Assembly: GCF_036320485.1 (NCBI RefSeq)
Contig: NZ_CP132911.1
Span: 620,001-684,000 of the forward strand
DNA: 64,000 nucleotides
DNA from: Dyella sp. A6
Lineage (GTDB): Bacteria > Pseudomonadota > Gammaproteobacteria > Xanthomonadales > Rhodanobacteraceae
Direction: 5' to 3'
Shown here: positions 27,731 through 38,267 of the stretch, one piece after another
Numbering within the stretch: the first letter of the stretch is position 1
Layout of the letters: each line of letters opens with the position of its first letter
Position numbers and translations under genes: made by a program
The notes under the pieces: model-generated
Told to the model about the DNA's origin: nothing
What the model saw: only the letters and a program-made list of their open reading frames with translations
The model's database searches: none

Positions 27731-27864
27731 CGCTGGAGCGGGCCGTGAGGGGTGGGCGGTAAGCGAGGAATAGCTAGTCTTGGCTTCCTCCCACCCTCAC
27801 TCATCTCCGCTTGCTGCCCGCTTGTGCTACATCTGGCGTCTTGGGACGTATTGAAGGGGATCGC

Positions 27865-29367
27865 GTGAACGAGACCATCCAGGCCGGCGCCGCGCCGGAT
27901 TATCCGCAGCTGTTCGGCCACCCGCGTCCGTTGTGGATGCTGTTCATGACCGAGTTCTGGGAGCGCTTCGCGTTCTACAGCGTGAGCTGGGCGCTGACGC
28001 TGTACATCGTCGCGCAGTTCTATCACGGCAATGCCGCGGGGCAGGCATGGGCCAGTGCGATCTTCGGCGCGTACACCGCGCTGATCTACGGCACCGGCAT
28101 CTTCGGCGGCTGGGTTGCGGACAAGCTGATCGGTTACCAGCGCACCATCCTGCTGGGTGCGGTGGTGATGGCGGCGGGACTGTTCGCGCTGGCGCTGCCG
28201 TCGCGAACCATGCTGCTGTTCGGACTGGCCCTGGTGATCGTGGGCGACGGCCTGTTCAAGCCCAATATTTCCTCGATGGTGGGGCAGCTTTATGCGCGCG
28301 ACGACGATCGTCGCGACCGCGGTTTCACGCTGTTCTACATGGGCATCAATGCCGGTGCGCTGCTCGCGCCGCTGCTCACCGGCTGGATGGCGGCACACTT
28401 CACGCATACGCCGATGCAGCAAAACTACCGGTTGGTGTTCCTGACCGCCGGCGTGGGCATGGTGTTCAGCCTGCTGTGGTTCTGGTTCGGTCGCCGTCAG
28501 CTGAAGGACGTGGGTCGGCCGGCGCCGGAACAGTCCAGCCGCGTGCGTGTGCTGTGGGTGGCCCTGGGGGCGCTGGTCGGGGTACCGCTGGTCTACCTGC
28601 TGATGGCGAAGGTCGGTGCCACCGGGCTGCAATGGATACTGGGCCTGCTGTTCGTGGTGGTGGCGGTGGCATTGCTGGCGGAGGCCATGCGGCACGACCG
28701 CGTGCAGGTACACCGCGTGCTGGCCATGCTGATCATCTTCGCCTTCAACGTGCTGTTCTGGATGTTCTATTACCAGCTCGGTACGTCGTTCAATTTCCTC
28801 GCCGAGAACCTGGTGAACCGCCGGATGTTCGGCGGCTGGATGTTCCCGGTGGGCTGGTTCCAGTCGGTGAGCCCGCTGGCGATCATCGTGCTGGCGCCGC
28901 CGCTGACCCTGCTGTGGGGCTGGCTGGGCAAGCGCCACCGGGAGCCGTCGATTCCGCGCAAGTTCGGGCTGGGCCTGATCTTCAACGCCGTGGGCTTTGC
29001 GATCCTGGTGTTCGCGCTGTCGCGGCTGCTGGGCGCGAACGGCTTGATCCCGTTCTGGCCGCTGGTGATGTGCTACGTGATGCAGACGCTGGGCGAGTTG
29101 TGCCTGTCGCCGATCGGCCTGTCGATGGTCACCAAGCTGGCGCCGCCGAAGCTGGTGGGCGTGGCGATGGGTGGCTGGTTCATGTCGCTGGCGGTCGGCG
29201 GCAACCTGTCGGGTCTGGTGGCCAGCCGCATCAGCGGCACGCACGGAATGACCGCGGCATCGGCGCTGTCCGGCTTCGCCTTCAGTTTCTGGCTGCTGGC
29301 CGGTGCGGGCGTGGTGCTGCTGCTGATTTCGCCGCTGGTCAACCGGCTGATGCACGGGGTCAAGTGA
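27865..29367 (+). CDS. POT/PTR2-family peptide:proton symporter
   Basis: A 500-residue inner-membrane transporter for di- and tripeptides. The ExxER motif is intact (E30 F W E33 R34, followed by FAFYS). The GGWVADKLIG loop and FYMGINAGALLAP also fit the family. The start is a GTG at 27865 (VNETIQ) with GAAGGGGA just upstream; an ATG-less extension to 27811 lacks a ribosome-binding site. It is a tandem paralogue of the preceding gene and about as long, with similar C-terminal LVNRLMHGVK and LMHGVH endings, so the pair arose by duplication. Confidence 0.93.
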   Translation: MNETIQAGAAPDYPQLFGHPRPLWMLFMTEFWERFAFYSVSWALTLYIVAQFYHGNAAGQAWASAIFGAYTALIYGTGIFGGWVADKLIGYQRTILLGAVVMAAGLFALALPSRTMLLFGLALVIVGDGLFKPNISSMVGQLYARDDDRRDRGFTLFYMGINAGALLAPLLTGWMAAHFTHTPMQQNYRLVFLTAGVGMVFSLLWFWFGRRQLKDVGRPAPEQSSRVRVLWVALGALVGVPLVYLLMAKVGATGLQWILGLLFVVVAVALLAEAMRHDRVQVHRVLAMLIIFAFNVLFWMFYYQLGTSFNFLAENLVNRRMFGGWMFPVGWFQSVSPLAIIVLAPPLTLLWGWLGKRHREPSIPRKFGLGLIFNAVGFAILVFALSRLLGANGLIPFWPLVMCYVMQTLGELCLSPIGLSMVTKLAPPKLVGVAMGGWFMSLAVGGNLSGLVASRISGTHGMTAASALSGFAFSFWLLAGAGVVLLLISPLVNRLMHGVK

Positions 29368-29511
29368 CGGGCCAGCCATGGCCCATGCTCAGGCGAGTGA
29401 ACAGGCCCGCCTGACGGAGCTGCGGTCGGGCTGTGCCTGGTCGCAGCGAGTTCCGCCAGGGCTGCTGCCCGGTCCGGGACATCGATGACGGCAGGGGTCT
29501 GAAGTTGCTGC

Positions 29512-30006
29512 TCAGCCTTTCGGTGCGTCCGGCGGCATCAGTTTTTCCAGGATGCGCTTGAGCCACGCCTGTTCCTCTGGCTCCAGTCGCGCCAGCAGGT
29601 CGCGCTCGCGCTGGCGGGCCATCGGTGCCACCTCGTCGTGGATACGCCAGCCGGCGGCGGACAAGCCCAGCACGGAGCGCCGCTTGTCGCTGGCATGCAC
29701 CTGCCGGTGCACCCGGCCAGCCGCCACCAGTCGGGCCAGCGCCCGGCTCACCGCGACCTTGTCCATGGCGGTCCGTTCGGCCACTTCGCGCGCCGAGAGG
29801 CCTTCGAAGCGGGCCAGTACCGCCATCACGCGCCATTCCGTCACAGCCAGGTCGTAACGTTGCTGGTAGTCGTCGGCAATGCCTTGGCTGACCGTGTTCG
29901 ACACGATCGAAAGCTGGTAGGGCACGAAATGCTCCAGTTCCAGCGGGGCGTGATCGGCATGACGTTTGGCAGGCACTGTTGCGGTGATCCTTGCAAATGG
30001 TTTCAT
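29512..30006 (-). CDS. MarR-family transcriptional regulator
   Basis: A 164-residue winged-helix regulator. The HTH lies at about residues 70-115 (LSAREVAERTAMDKVAVSRA) and the wing at VHRQVHASDKRRSVLGLSA, with dimerisation helices at both ends. It is transcribed divergently from hpd-hmgA. An imperfect palindrome three bases before its start codon (30009-30023) is a likely operator. MarR-type regulators commonly control aromatic catabolism, so regulation of the tyrosine/homogentisate genes is a reasonable inference. Confidence 0.9.
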   Translation of the reverse strand: MKPFARITATVPAKRHADHAPLELEHFVPYQLSIVSNTVSQGIADDYQQRYDLAVTEWRVMAVLARFEGLSAREVAERTAMDKVAVSRALARLVAAGRVHRQVHASDKRRSVLGLSAAGWRIHDEVAPMARQRERDLLARLEPEEQAWLKRILEKLMPPDAPKG

Positions 30007-30008
30007 GT

Positions 30009-30023
30009 GTAACTATAAATTAC
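30009..30023. promoter_or_regulatory. Candidate MarR operator in the marR-hpd gap
   Basis: An AT-rich imperfect palindrome with half-sites GTAAnT and AnTTAC (GTAACTATAAATTAC) in otherwise GC-rich DNA. It lies three bases upstream of the regulator's own ATG and 148 bases before hpd. The site is assigned only by position and symmetry. Confidence 0.45.
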
Positions 30024-30170
30024 GGGCTCAGCACCAACGCGACGTCCGGGTGAATGGCCACCGATGGCTGTCCACCTAACAAAAAGCACGCGTCACATTA
30101 GCGCCGGTTGTGCCAAAAGCACGCTGTAGCGCGAATGGTTTCCCCCATCGTAGCCCGTCGGAGAATTGCC

Positions 30171-31265
30171 ATGACAGTCCAGCCCAACCTCGGCATGCAG
30201 GTCACCACCTTCGAGAACCCGATGGGTATCAACGGTTTCGAGTTCGTGGAATTCGCCGCGCCGGCCGGTCGCGGGCAGGAGCTGCACCAACTGTTCGGCC
30301 GGATGGGCTTCACCGCCGTGCTGAAGCACAAGACGCGCGCGATCACGGTCTACCGCCAGAATGACGTGAACTTCCTGGTCAACGAGGACCCGGATTCCTT
30401 CGCCGCCGACTTCGCCGCCAAGCACGGTCCGTGTGCCTGCGGTTTCGCGATCCGCTTCCGCAAGCCAGCCGGCGACGTGCTGGACACGGTGCTGGCCAAT
30501 GGTGGCGAAGCCGTGGATCACAAGGCCGACAGCAAAGCGGTGGCCGCGCCGGTGATCAAGGGTATCGGCGACTGCATGCTCTACCTGGTCGACCGCTACG
30601 GTGACGCCGGCAGCATCTATGGCGACGACTATGTGCCGGTGCCGGGCGTGGCCGCGAATCCGAAGGGCTTCGGGCTGACCTTCATCGATCACCTCACGCA
30701 CAACCTCTACTACGGCAACATGGCCAAGTGGTCGGCCTATTACGAGAAGCTGTTCAACTTCCGCGAGATCCGCTACTTCGACATCAAGGGTGCCAAGACC
30801 GGCCTGGTGTCCAAGGCGATGACCGCGCCGGACGGCATCGTGCGCATCCCGCTGAACGAGTCGACCGACCCGAAGAGCCAGATCAACGAATACCTCGATG
30901 CCTACCAGGGCGAGGGCATCCAGCACATCGCCTGCTTCACCGACAACATCTACGACACGGTGGAGGCGATGCGCGCGCAGGGCGTGGAATTTCTGGATAC
31001 CCCGGACACCTATTTCGACGTGGTCGACATGCGCATCCCCGACAACGGCGAGGATGTGCCGCGGCTTGCCAGGAACAAGATCCTGATCGACGCCGACCCG
31101 GAGACCAAGCAGCGCCTGCTGCTGCAGATCTTCACCCAGAACGCGATCGGCCCGATCTTCTTCGAGATCATCCAGCGCAAGGGCAACGAGGGTTTCGGCG
31201 AAGGCAATTTCCAGGCGCTGTTCGAGTCGATCGAGCGCGACCAGATGAAGCGTGGCGTGCTTTGA
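30171..31265 (+). CDS. hpd: 4-hydroxyphenylpyruvate dioxygenase
   Basis: A 364-residue non-haem iron enzyme that converts 4-hydroxyphenylpyruvate to homogentisate in tyrosine breakdown. The facial triad is intact: His174 (FIDHLTHN), His252 (IQHIACFTDN) and Glu332 (FFEIIQRKG). The C-terminus has the family's GFGEGNFQALFESIERDQ. The ATG at 30171 has GGAGA seven bases upstream, so the longer frame from 30108 is unlikely. hmgA follows after 276 bases that hold a gene remnant. Confidence 0.97.
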   Translation: MTVQPNLGMQVTTFENPMGINGFEFVEFAAPAGRGQELHQLFGRMGFTAVLKHKTRAITVYRQNDVNFLVNEDPDSFAADFAAKHGPCACGFAIRFRKPAGDVLDTVLANGGEAVDHKADSKAVAAPVIKGIGDCMLYLVDRYGDAGSIYGDDYVPVPGVAANPKGFGLTFIDHLTHNLYYGNMAKWSAYYEKLFNFREIRYFDIKGAKTGLVSKAMTAPDGIVRIPLNESTDPKSQINEYLDAYQGEGIQHIACFTDNIYDTVEAMRAQGVEFLDTPDTYFDVVDMRIPDNGEDVPRLARNKILIDADPETKQRLLLQIFTQNAIGPIFFEIIQRKGNEGFGEGNFQALFESIERDQMKRGVL

Positions 31266-31274
31266 TCTCTGAAG

Positions 31275-31298
31275 CCCCTCCCTCTTCGGGGGAGGGGT
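31275..31298. terminator. GC-rich hairpin after hpd
   Basis: CCCCTCCC and GGGAGGGG arms around a short TCTTCGG-type loop begin nine bases after the hpd stop. No T-run follows, so termination is only possible, not shown. Such CCTCCC/GGGAGG hairpins are frequent spacers in this order. Confidence 0.4.
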
Positions 31299-31338
31299 TG
31301 GGTAGAGGGATTGGTTATGCCGTAGCGCATCAATCCGC

Positions 31339-31524
31339 CACTGCCGAGATGAAGCCATCGACCAAGCTCGCACGAAGTTTCTGGAATCCCGCGGATTGAA
31401 GGTCTTGCGATACTGGGACAACGAAGTTCTGCAACAGATGGACGCGGTGCTCGAAGCGGTCTCGAACGCCGCGGAAAGCCGAATCCTCACCCCAGCCCAT
31501 CTCCCGGAGGGAGAGGAGCTATAA
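31339..31524 (+). pseudogene. Remnant of a DUF559-type (VSR-like endonuclease domain) gene
   Basis: Translating from 31348 gives a 58-codon stretch to the TAA at 31522. It matches the C-terminal half of DUF559 proteins: [20 protein letters not shown], then [18 protein letters not shown]. The N-terminal part with the nuclease core is absent, and there is no start codon or ribosome-binding site in frame. The fragment lies between hpd and hmgA and its stop is 17 bases before the hmgA start. It is probably a decayed insertion. Confidence 0.75.
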
Positions 31525-31541
31525 AAGCGGAAGGCACACCT

Positions 31542-32834
31542 ATGTCTGTCGGTATCAAATACCAGTCCGGCTTCGGCAACGAGTTCGCCAGCGAGGCGAT
31601 CGCCGGTGTGTTGCCCGAGGGACAGAATTCGCCGCAGCGCGTCGCGCACGGCCTGTATGCCGAGCAGCTGTCCGGCACGGCGTTCACCGCGCCGCGGCAC
31701 AGCAACCGGCGCAGCTGGCTATACCGGATTCGTCCGGCAGCGGTGCACCAGCCGTTCCAGCCGCTGGCGCACGCGCATTTCCACAATCGCTTCGACGAGG
31801 CGCCCGCCACACCAAACCAGCTGCGCTGGGACCCGTGGCCGATGCCCACGGCCCCCGTCGATTTCGTCGACGGTCTGGTCACCATCGCCGGCAATGGCGA
31901 TGCGGCGGCGATGGTGGGCGCGGGTGTGCATGTCTATGCGGCGAACCGTTCGATGCAAGGGCGCTACTTCTATGACGCCGACGGCGAACTGCTGATCGTG
32001 CCGCAGCTGGGCCGGCTGCGGCTGGCGACGGAATTCGGCGTGCTCGACGTGGCGCCGCTGGAGATCGCGGTGATCCCGCGTGGCGTGCGCTTCCGGGTGG
32101 AGCTGCTGGACGCCGAGGCGCGCGGTTACGTGGCCGAGAACTTCGGTGCGCTGCTGCGCCTGCCCGATCTCGGGCCGATCGGCGCCAACTCGATGGCACT
32201 GCCGCGCGACTTCCTGGCGCCGGTGGCGGCCTACGAAGACAGCGAAGGCGACTTCGAGCTGATCGCCAAATTCCAGGGCGCGCTGTGGCGCGCGTCGATC
32301 GGACACTCGCCGCTGGACGTGGTCGCCTGGCATGGCAACTATGCCCCGTACAAATACGACCTGACGCGCTTCAATACCGTGGGCTCGATCAGCGTCGATC
32401 ATCCCGACCCGTCGATCTTCACCGTGCTGACCTCGCCCAGCGACACCGCGGGCACGGCGAACCTGGACTTCGTGATCTTCCCGCCGCGCTGGCTGGTGGC
32501 CGAACACACCTTCCGTCCGCCGTATTTCCACCGCAACGTGGCCAGCGAGTTCATGGGCCTGATCGAAGGGGCCTACGACGCCAAGGCCGGCGGCTTCGCG
32601 CCGGGTGGCATGAGCCTGCACAACTGCATGACCGGGCACGGTCCCGACGCGGCCAGCTTCGAGAAGGCCAGCGCCGCCGACCTGGACACGCCCGATCACC
32701 TGACCGGCACCATGGCTTTCATGTTCGAGACGCGCATGGTGTTCCGCCCGACGCAGCAGGCGCTCGACGCCCCTGGCCTGCAGGGCGACTATTACCGCTG
32801 CTGGCAGGGCCTCGCCAGGCACTTCGCGCCCTGA
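31542..32834 (+). CDS. hmgA: Homogentisate 1,2-dioxygenase
   Basis: A 430-residue cupin-fold iron dioxygenase that opens the ring of homogentisate to maleylacetoacetate. The iron ligands found in the human enzyme are all present: His330, Glu336 and His366, in [15 protein letters not shown] and MTGHGPD. The N-terminal YQSGFGNEF is typical. The ATG has GGAAGG seven bases upstream. The fumarylacetoacetase gene follows 38 bases later; maleylacetoacetate isomerase is not in the window. Confidence 0.97.
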   Translation: MSVGIKYQSGFGNEFASEAIAGVLPEGQNSPQRVAHGLYAEQLSGTAFTAPRHSNRRSWLYRIRPAAVHQPFQPLAHAHFHNRFDEAPATPNQLRWDPWPMPTAPVDFVDGLVTIAGNGDAAAMVGAGVHVYAANRSMQGRYFYDADGELLIVPQLGRLRLATEFGVLDVAPLEIAVIPRGVRFRVELLDAEARGYVAENFGALLRLPDLGPIGANSMALPRDFLAPVAAYEDSEGDFELIAKFQGALWRASIGHSPLDVVAWHGNYAPYKYDLTRFNTVGSISVDHPDPSIFTVLTSPSDTAGTANLDFVIFPPRWLVAEHTFRPPYFHRNVASEFMGLIEGAYDAKAGGFAPGGMSLHNCMTGHGPDAASFEKASAADLDTPDHLTGTMAFMFETRMVFRPTQQALDAPGLQGDYYRCWQGLARHFAP

Positions 32835-32872
32835 CCGGCGCGTCACATCGACATTCCAGACAAGGCAATACG

Positions 32873-33859
32873 ATGAAACTCGGATCCCTCAAGGAAGGTG
32901 GCCGCGACGGCACCCTGATCGTGGTCAGCCGCGACCTTTCGCGTGCCGTGAAGGCCACCGGCATCGCCGCCACCCTGCAGGCCGCGCTCGACGACTGGTC
33001 GAACGCTGCGCCGCGTCTCAACGCGCTGTCCGAAGCGCTGAATGCCGGCAGCGCCGATGGCGCGTTCGCGCTGGACATGGCCCGGCTTGCCGCGCCGCTG
33101 CCGCGCGCCTACGAATTCGTGGATGGCTCGGCCTATCTGCCGCACGTGGAGCGCGTGCGCAAGGCGCGTGGCGCCGAGGTGCCGGCCTCGTTCTACACCG
33201 ATCCGCTGATGTACCAGGCCACCAGCGCCGGTTTCCTCGGTCCGCGCGATCCGGTGGTGGTACCCAGCGAGGATTACGGCATCGACCTGGAAGCCGAAGT
33301 CGTGGTGGTCACCGACGATGTGCCGATGGCCGTGACGCCAGCCGAGGCGGCCGCGCATATCCAGCTGGTCGGCCTGGTCAACGACGTGAGCCTGCGCGGA
33401 CTGATCCCGGGCGAGCTGGCCAAGGGCTTCGGTTTCCTGCAGTCCAAGCCGCGTTCGGCGCTGTCGCCGGTGTTCGTCACCCCCGACGAGCTGGGCGATG
33501 CCTGGCAGGGCGAGAAACTCGGCCTGCCGATGCGCACCTGGCTCAACGGCGAATGGTTCGGCGAGGCCGAGTGCGGCGTGGACATGCAGTTCAGCTTCGC
33601 CGAGCTGGTGGCCCATGCCGCCAAGACGCGCCCGCTGACTGCCGGCGCCATCGTCGGTTCGGGCACCATCGCCAACCAGGACACGTCGAAGGGGGCGTCC
33701 TGCCTGGCCGAGCAGCGCACAGTGGAAACCCTGCGCGACGGCAAGCCGTCGACCCCGTTCCTGAAGTACGGCGACAGCTTGCGCATCGAGATCACCGACG
33801 CGGCCGGTGAGTCGATCTTCGGTGCCATCGAGCAGACCATCGCACCGCTCAAGCGCTGA
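32873..33859 (+). CDS. Fumarylacetoacetate hydrolase family protein
   Basis: A 328-residue FAH-fold hydrolase. The metal-binding and catalytic segments are recognisable ([52 protein letters not shown]). It should cleave fumarylacetoacetate to fumarate and acetoacetate, the last step of tyrosine breakdown, because it sits directly behind hmgA. FAH-family proteins also include other hydrolases and decarboxylases, so the specific activity rests on context. An AAGG ribosome-binding site precedes the ATG. Confidence 0.9.
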   Translation: MKLGSLKEGGRDGTLIVVSRDLSRAVKATGIAATLQAALDDWSNAAPRLNALSEALNAGSADGAFALDMARLAAPLPRAYEFVDGSAYLPHVERVRKARGAEVPASFYTDPLMYQATSAGFLGPRDPVVVPSEDYGIDLEAEVVVVTDDVPMAVTPAEAAAHIQLVGLVNDVSLRGLIPGELAKGFGFLQSKPRSALSPVFVTPDELGDAWQGEKLGLPMRTWLNGEWFGEAECGVDMQFSFAELVAHAAKTRPLTAGAIVGSGTIANQDTSKGASCLAEQRTVETLRDGKPSTPFLKYGDSLRIEITDAAGESIFGAIEQTIAPLKR

Positions 33860-34037
33860 AACCTGGCGCTTGACGATCGGCGTTGGATGGCCGGCGCTGA
33901 ACGGCTCGCATCAAGCGAAGCCTGCGTGGCGGGTGACGGAGCGGCGCCCCGGCGCTATCGTGGACAGGCTGTGCGCATCGCCCGAGGGCGGCGCGCCCCC
34001 GTATCTGTTTCTCCCACCCTGTCACGAGGAATTTCCC

Positions 34038-34538
34038 ATGTCGCAAGTCACCCTGAAGGGCAACCCGGTCCAGGTCGATGGCCAGCTTCCAGCCAAGGGC
34101 GCCAAGGCGCCGGCCTTCTCGCTGGTCGGCAAGGACCTGTCCGACAACACGCTCGCCAGCTTCGCCGGCAAGCGCAAGGTGCTGAACATCTTCCCCAGCG
34201 TCGATACGCCCACCTGCGCCGCTTCGGTGCGTCATTTCAACGAGAAGGCCGCCGGCCTCAGCGATACCGTGGTGCTGTGCATCTCGGCCGACCTGCCGTT
34301 CGCACAGGCGCGCTTCTGCGGTGCCGAAGGCCTGGACGACGTGGTGACCCTGTCCACCCTGCGTGGCCGCGAGTTCCTGCAGGATTACGGCGTGGCCATC
34401 GCCTCCGGTCCGCTGGCCGGGTTGGCCGCGCGTGCCGTGGTGGTGCTGGACGCCGACGACAGCGTGCTGCATACCGAGCTGGTCGGCGAGATCGCTGACG
34501 AGCCCAACTACGACGCGGCGCTGGCTGCGCTGGGCTGA
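34038..34538 (+). CDS. tpx: Thiol peroxidase Tpx
   Basis: A 166-residue atypical 2-Cys peroxiredoxin that reduces peroxides with thioredoxin. The peroxidatic Cys60 is in [15 protein letters not shown] and the resolving Cys94 in ARFCGAEGL, one residue off the E. coli numbering. Length is that of the family. A CGAGGA ribosome-binding site lies before the ATG. It stands 178 bases after the fumarylacetoacetase gene and is probably its own unit. Confidence 0.97.
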   Translation: MSQVTLKGNPVQVDGQLPAKGAKAPAFSLVGKDLSDNTLASFAGKRKVLNIFPSVDTPTCAASVRHFNEKAAGLSDTVVLCISADLPFAQARFCGAEGLDDVVTLSTLRGREFLQDYGVAIASGPLAGLAARAVVVLDADDSVLHTELVGEIADEPNYDAALAALG

Positions 34539-34615
34539 GCAACACGCACGCTTCGGTCCGCACCGGGGCGTGTTCCGTCCGGGAGCATCGCACTGCGCGT
34601 GGGGGGCCGGGTGGC

Positions 34616-35038
34616 TCAGGGTGCGGTCGGCAACTGAATCACCGAAATGCCGAGCGGACGCGACAGTCGCCCGTCGCGCAGCCCCATGCCCATGCGCAGA
34701 CTCCGGCCGATGCGTTCGGCGTAGTCGATCATCCGTGCGGCATCGGCTTCGCCCAGCAGCTGGCGGGTTGTTTCGCGCCATAAGGTGAGCCAGCGCTCGA
34801 AGTGCTCGCCGCGGATCGACGGCAGTTTGCGATGGACTGCCATCGGCTGGCCGCGGTAACTCGCAGCGCCCAGTGCGACCGAGCACCAAAACGAGGTGAG
34901 CAGGCGCTTGTGTTCTGCCCAGTCATGCACTGCGGCGTTGAACACCGGGCCGATCAGCGGGTCGCCGCGCACCTTGTCGTAGAAGTGGTCGACCAGGTAT
35001 GCCAGGCCGGTTTCGTCGAGCGTGTGCGGTGCGGTCAT
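34616..35038 (-). CDS. Group III truncated haemoglobin
   Basis: A 140-residue 2-on-2 globin. The family pattern is clear: LVDHFYDKVRGDPLIGPVFN, then the distal DWAEHKRLLTSFWCSVALG with YRGQPM, and the proximal haem ligand His in GEHFERWLTLW. Group III globins bind oxygen or NO; their role is poorly known, and protection from NO or peroxide is often proposed. The ATG at 35038 was chosen; one at 35062 would add eight residues without a clear ribosome-binding site. It ends convergently with tpx. Confidence 0.92.
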   Translation of the reverse strand: MTAPHTLDETGLAYLVDHFYDKVRGDPLIGPVFNAAVHDWAEHKRLLTSFWCSVALGAASYRGQPMAVHRKLPSIRGEHFERWLTLWRETTRQLLGEADAARMIDYAERIGRSLRMGMGLRDGRLSRPLGISVIQLPTAP

Positions 35039-35108
35039 GCGCGAATGATAAGGCGGTGTCATGGTCCGGCCGCTGCGGCATGACGTCGCCGGGGTAGCAG
35101 CGCGCATG

Positions 35109-35135
35109 AAAAAGCCGGGCGAGGCCCGGCTTTTT
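35109..35135. terminator. Terminator between gap and the globin gene
   Basis: Stem AAGCCGGGC/GCCCGGCTT with a GAG loop, flanked by A5 and T5, so it works in both directions. On the minus strand it lies about 20 bases after the gap stop. Confidence 0.95.
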
Positions 35136-35154
35136 CATGCCTTGCGGTGGCGAT

Positions 35155-36724
<1,570 letters not shown>

Positions 36725-36775
36725 GTCGCATGCTCCCATGGCAGATTGAATGGCGGCGGGTTGATTTTTGGCCCG

Positions 36776-36810
36776 TTGACTTCATTAAATTAGCAATATC
36801 TAATGTAAAG
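36776..36810 (+). promoter_or_regulatory. Promoter with BigR-type operator upstream of the metallo-hydrolase gene
   Basis: A sigma-70 promoter TTGACT (36776-36781), spacer 17, TCTAAT (36799-36804). It is overlapped by the AT-rich operator 36787-36810, which contains the palindrome ATTAG-CAATAT-CTAAT. The core TTAGCAATATCTAATGTA recurs with two A/T changes at 38103-38125. The regulator is probably the ArsR-type gene at 37665-38045. Confidence 0.8.
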
Positions 36811-36834
36811 TCAAGTCTGCGCGGAGCGCTATCC

Positions 36835-37728
36835 ATGCAAGTGAACGTCATTCCATTCCGCCACGAAGACACGGCGACCTGGACTTACTTGGTGCATGCA
36901 TCCGGTGATGCCGCGGCGGCGGTCATCGACCCGGTACTGGACTACGACGCCGCCTCCGGCGAGGCCAGTACCGGCAGTGCGGCCAGGGTGCTGGCTGCCG
37001 CCGAGGCCGCCGGGCTGCGTATAGACTGGATTCTCGAAACCCACGCGCATGCCGACCACCTGTCGGCCGCGGCCTGGCTGCGCGAGCGCACCGGCGCGCG
37101 GGTGGCGATCGGCGCCGGCATCGTGCAGGTGCAGCACACCTTCAAGGATCGCCTGCACCTGGACGACCAGGATTTCGTGGCGGATGGCCGCCAGTTCGAC
37201 CACCTGCTCAACGACGGCGAGGAGCTGCAGGTGGGTGCGCTGACGGTGCTGGCAGTAGCGACCCCGGGACATACCGCCGACAGCATGAGCTATGTCGTTG
37301 GCGATGCGGTGTTCGTCGGCGATACGCTGTTCTCGCCGGCCAGCGGTTCGGCGCGTTGCGACTTTCCCGGCGGCGATGCGCACGCGCTGTATCGGTCGGT
37401 CCACCGGCTGTACGAGTTGCCGGTGACGCGGATGTTCCTGTGTCACGACTATCCGGCTGCCGGCACGGCGCCGCGTGCCGAGGTGCCGGTGAGCGAGCAG
37501 CGGGCGCAGAACATCCATCTGCGCGATGGCGTGAGCGAGGCCGAGTTCGTGGCCATGCGCACGACCCGCGATGCCGGCCTGGCCGTGCCGCGACTGCTGT
37601 GGCCCTCGCTGCAGGTGAACATCCGGGCTGGCCATCTGCCGGAAGCGGAAAGTAACGGGGGGCGCTATTTGCGCTTGCCGGTGCGCTTGCGCGAGGCGTC
37701 GGCCGACGGTGCGCAGAGCGGCGGCTGA
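36835..37728 (+). CDS. Metallo-beta-lactamase fold hydrolase, persulfide dioxygenase-like (Blh type)
   Basis: A 297-residue MBL-fold protein with the metal motif THAHADHLS (His70, His72, Asp74, His75). A second metal histidine lies in ATPGHTADS, the bridging Asp in FVGDTLFS, and a later His in CHDYP. Sequence style and the neighbouring DUF442 and ArsR genes match Blh/ETHE1-like enzymes, which oxidise glutathione persulfide to sulfite using iron. The C-terminal ~60 residues contain WPSLQVNIRAGHLPEAESNG, as in that family. The gene ends overlap the arsR 3' end by 64 bases, convergently. Confidence 0.9.
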   Translation: MQVNVIPFRHEDTATWTYLVHASGDAAAAVIDPVLDYDAASGEASTGSAARVLAAAEAAGLRIDWILETHAHADHLSAAAWLRERTGARVAIGAGIVQVQHTFKDRLHLDDQDFVADGRQFDHLLNDGEELQVGALTVLAVATPGHTADSMSYVVGDAVFVGDTLFSPASGSARCDFPGGDAHALYRSVHRLYELPVTRMFLCHDYPAAGTAPRAEVPVSEQRAQNIHLRDGVSEAEFVAMRTTRDAGLAVPRLLWPSLQVNIRAGHLPEAESNGGRYLRLPVRLREASADGAQSGG

Positions 37729-38045
37729 TCCGGCGCGCAGTAGATGCCGTAAAGCGTGGCAATGATCTGTTCGGTCGGGCCGTGCTCGAGCGAATACCAG
37801 ATGGTCTGCGATTCGCGACGGGTGCTGACCAAGCCCTCGTCGCGCAATTTGGCCAGGTGCTGCGACAGGGCGGACTGGCTCAGGTCGGTCAGTTGTTCGT
37901 TGATCTGGCCGACCGACATTTCCTGACCGACCAGCAGGCACAGCACGCGCAGGCGTTGCGGGTTGCCCAGCGCCTTCAGCAGCCGGGACGCCTCTCCAGC
38001 GCGTTCGCGCATGGCGCTCAGGTCAGTGCTTGAAGGGGTCTGCAT
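37665..38045 (-). CDS. bigR: ArsR-family repressor, BigR/SqrR-like
   Basis: A 126-residue winged-helix repressor with HTH LSQSALSQHLAKLRDEGLVS. Cys36 (RVLCLLVG) and Cys103 (IYCAPD) lie at the spacing of the thiol pair that forms a di- or polysulfide bridge in BigR and SqrR; Cys111 is extra. Such regulators release DNA when sulfide-derived persulfide is present. Two similar AT-rich operators flank the gene cluster, one between this gene and the DUF2892-RND operon and one before the metallo-hydrolase. The BigR assignment is by cysteines and context. Confidence 0.88.
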   Translation of the reverse strand: MQTPSSTDLSAMRERAGEASRLLKALGNPQRLRVLCLLVGQEMSVGQINEQLTDLSQSALSQHLAKLRDEGLVSTRRESQTIWYSLEHGPTEQIIATLYGIYCAPDQPPLCAPSADASRKRTGKRK

Positions 38046-38084
38046 GGGGCTTTCTCGGGGTACGTGATTCGGGGCATGTGCGCC

Positions 38085-38125
38085 TTGACTTTATCGCATG
38101 GACATACATAAGATAATGCTAAATT
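38085..38125 (+). promoter_or_regulatory. Promoter with second BigR-type operator, upstream of DUF2892-RND operon
   Basis: TTGACT (38085-38090) with TAAGAT (38109-38114), spacer 18, directs transcription to the DUF2892 gene. The operator at 38103-38125 overlaps the -10. Read on the minus strand its core is TTAGCATTATCTTATGTA, matching the first operator at 16 of 18 positions, with only A/T changes. The arsR start codon is 58 bases to the left, so the same site can also autoregulate the repressor. Confidence 0.8.
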
Positions 38126-38267
38126 AGATTTTGTGCAAAACGGTCAACAAGCCCGGCTACGGGTGATGCAGGTCGACTCGCTGTCGTGTGCATCGCCTGG
38201 ATGCGGCCTTGTGGTTGCAGGCCGGTGTTGTGGTTGAACAGATTCCATCCTTCCCGAGGTAGTTGTG

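Noticed and set aside
27727..29379. 550-codon open frame antisense to the second POT gene
   Set aside because: Gln/His/Arg-rich shadow of a membrane protein gene; the plus-strand protein has clear helices and the ExxER motif.
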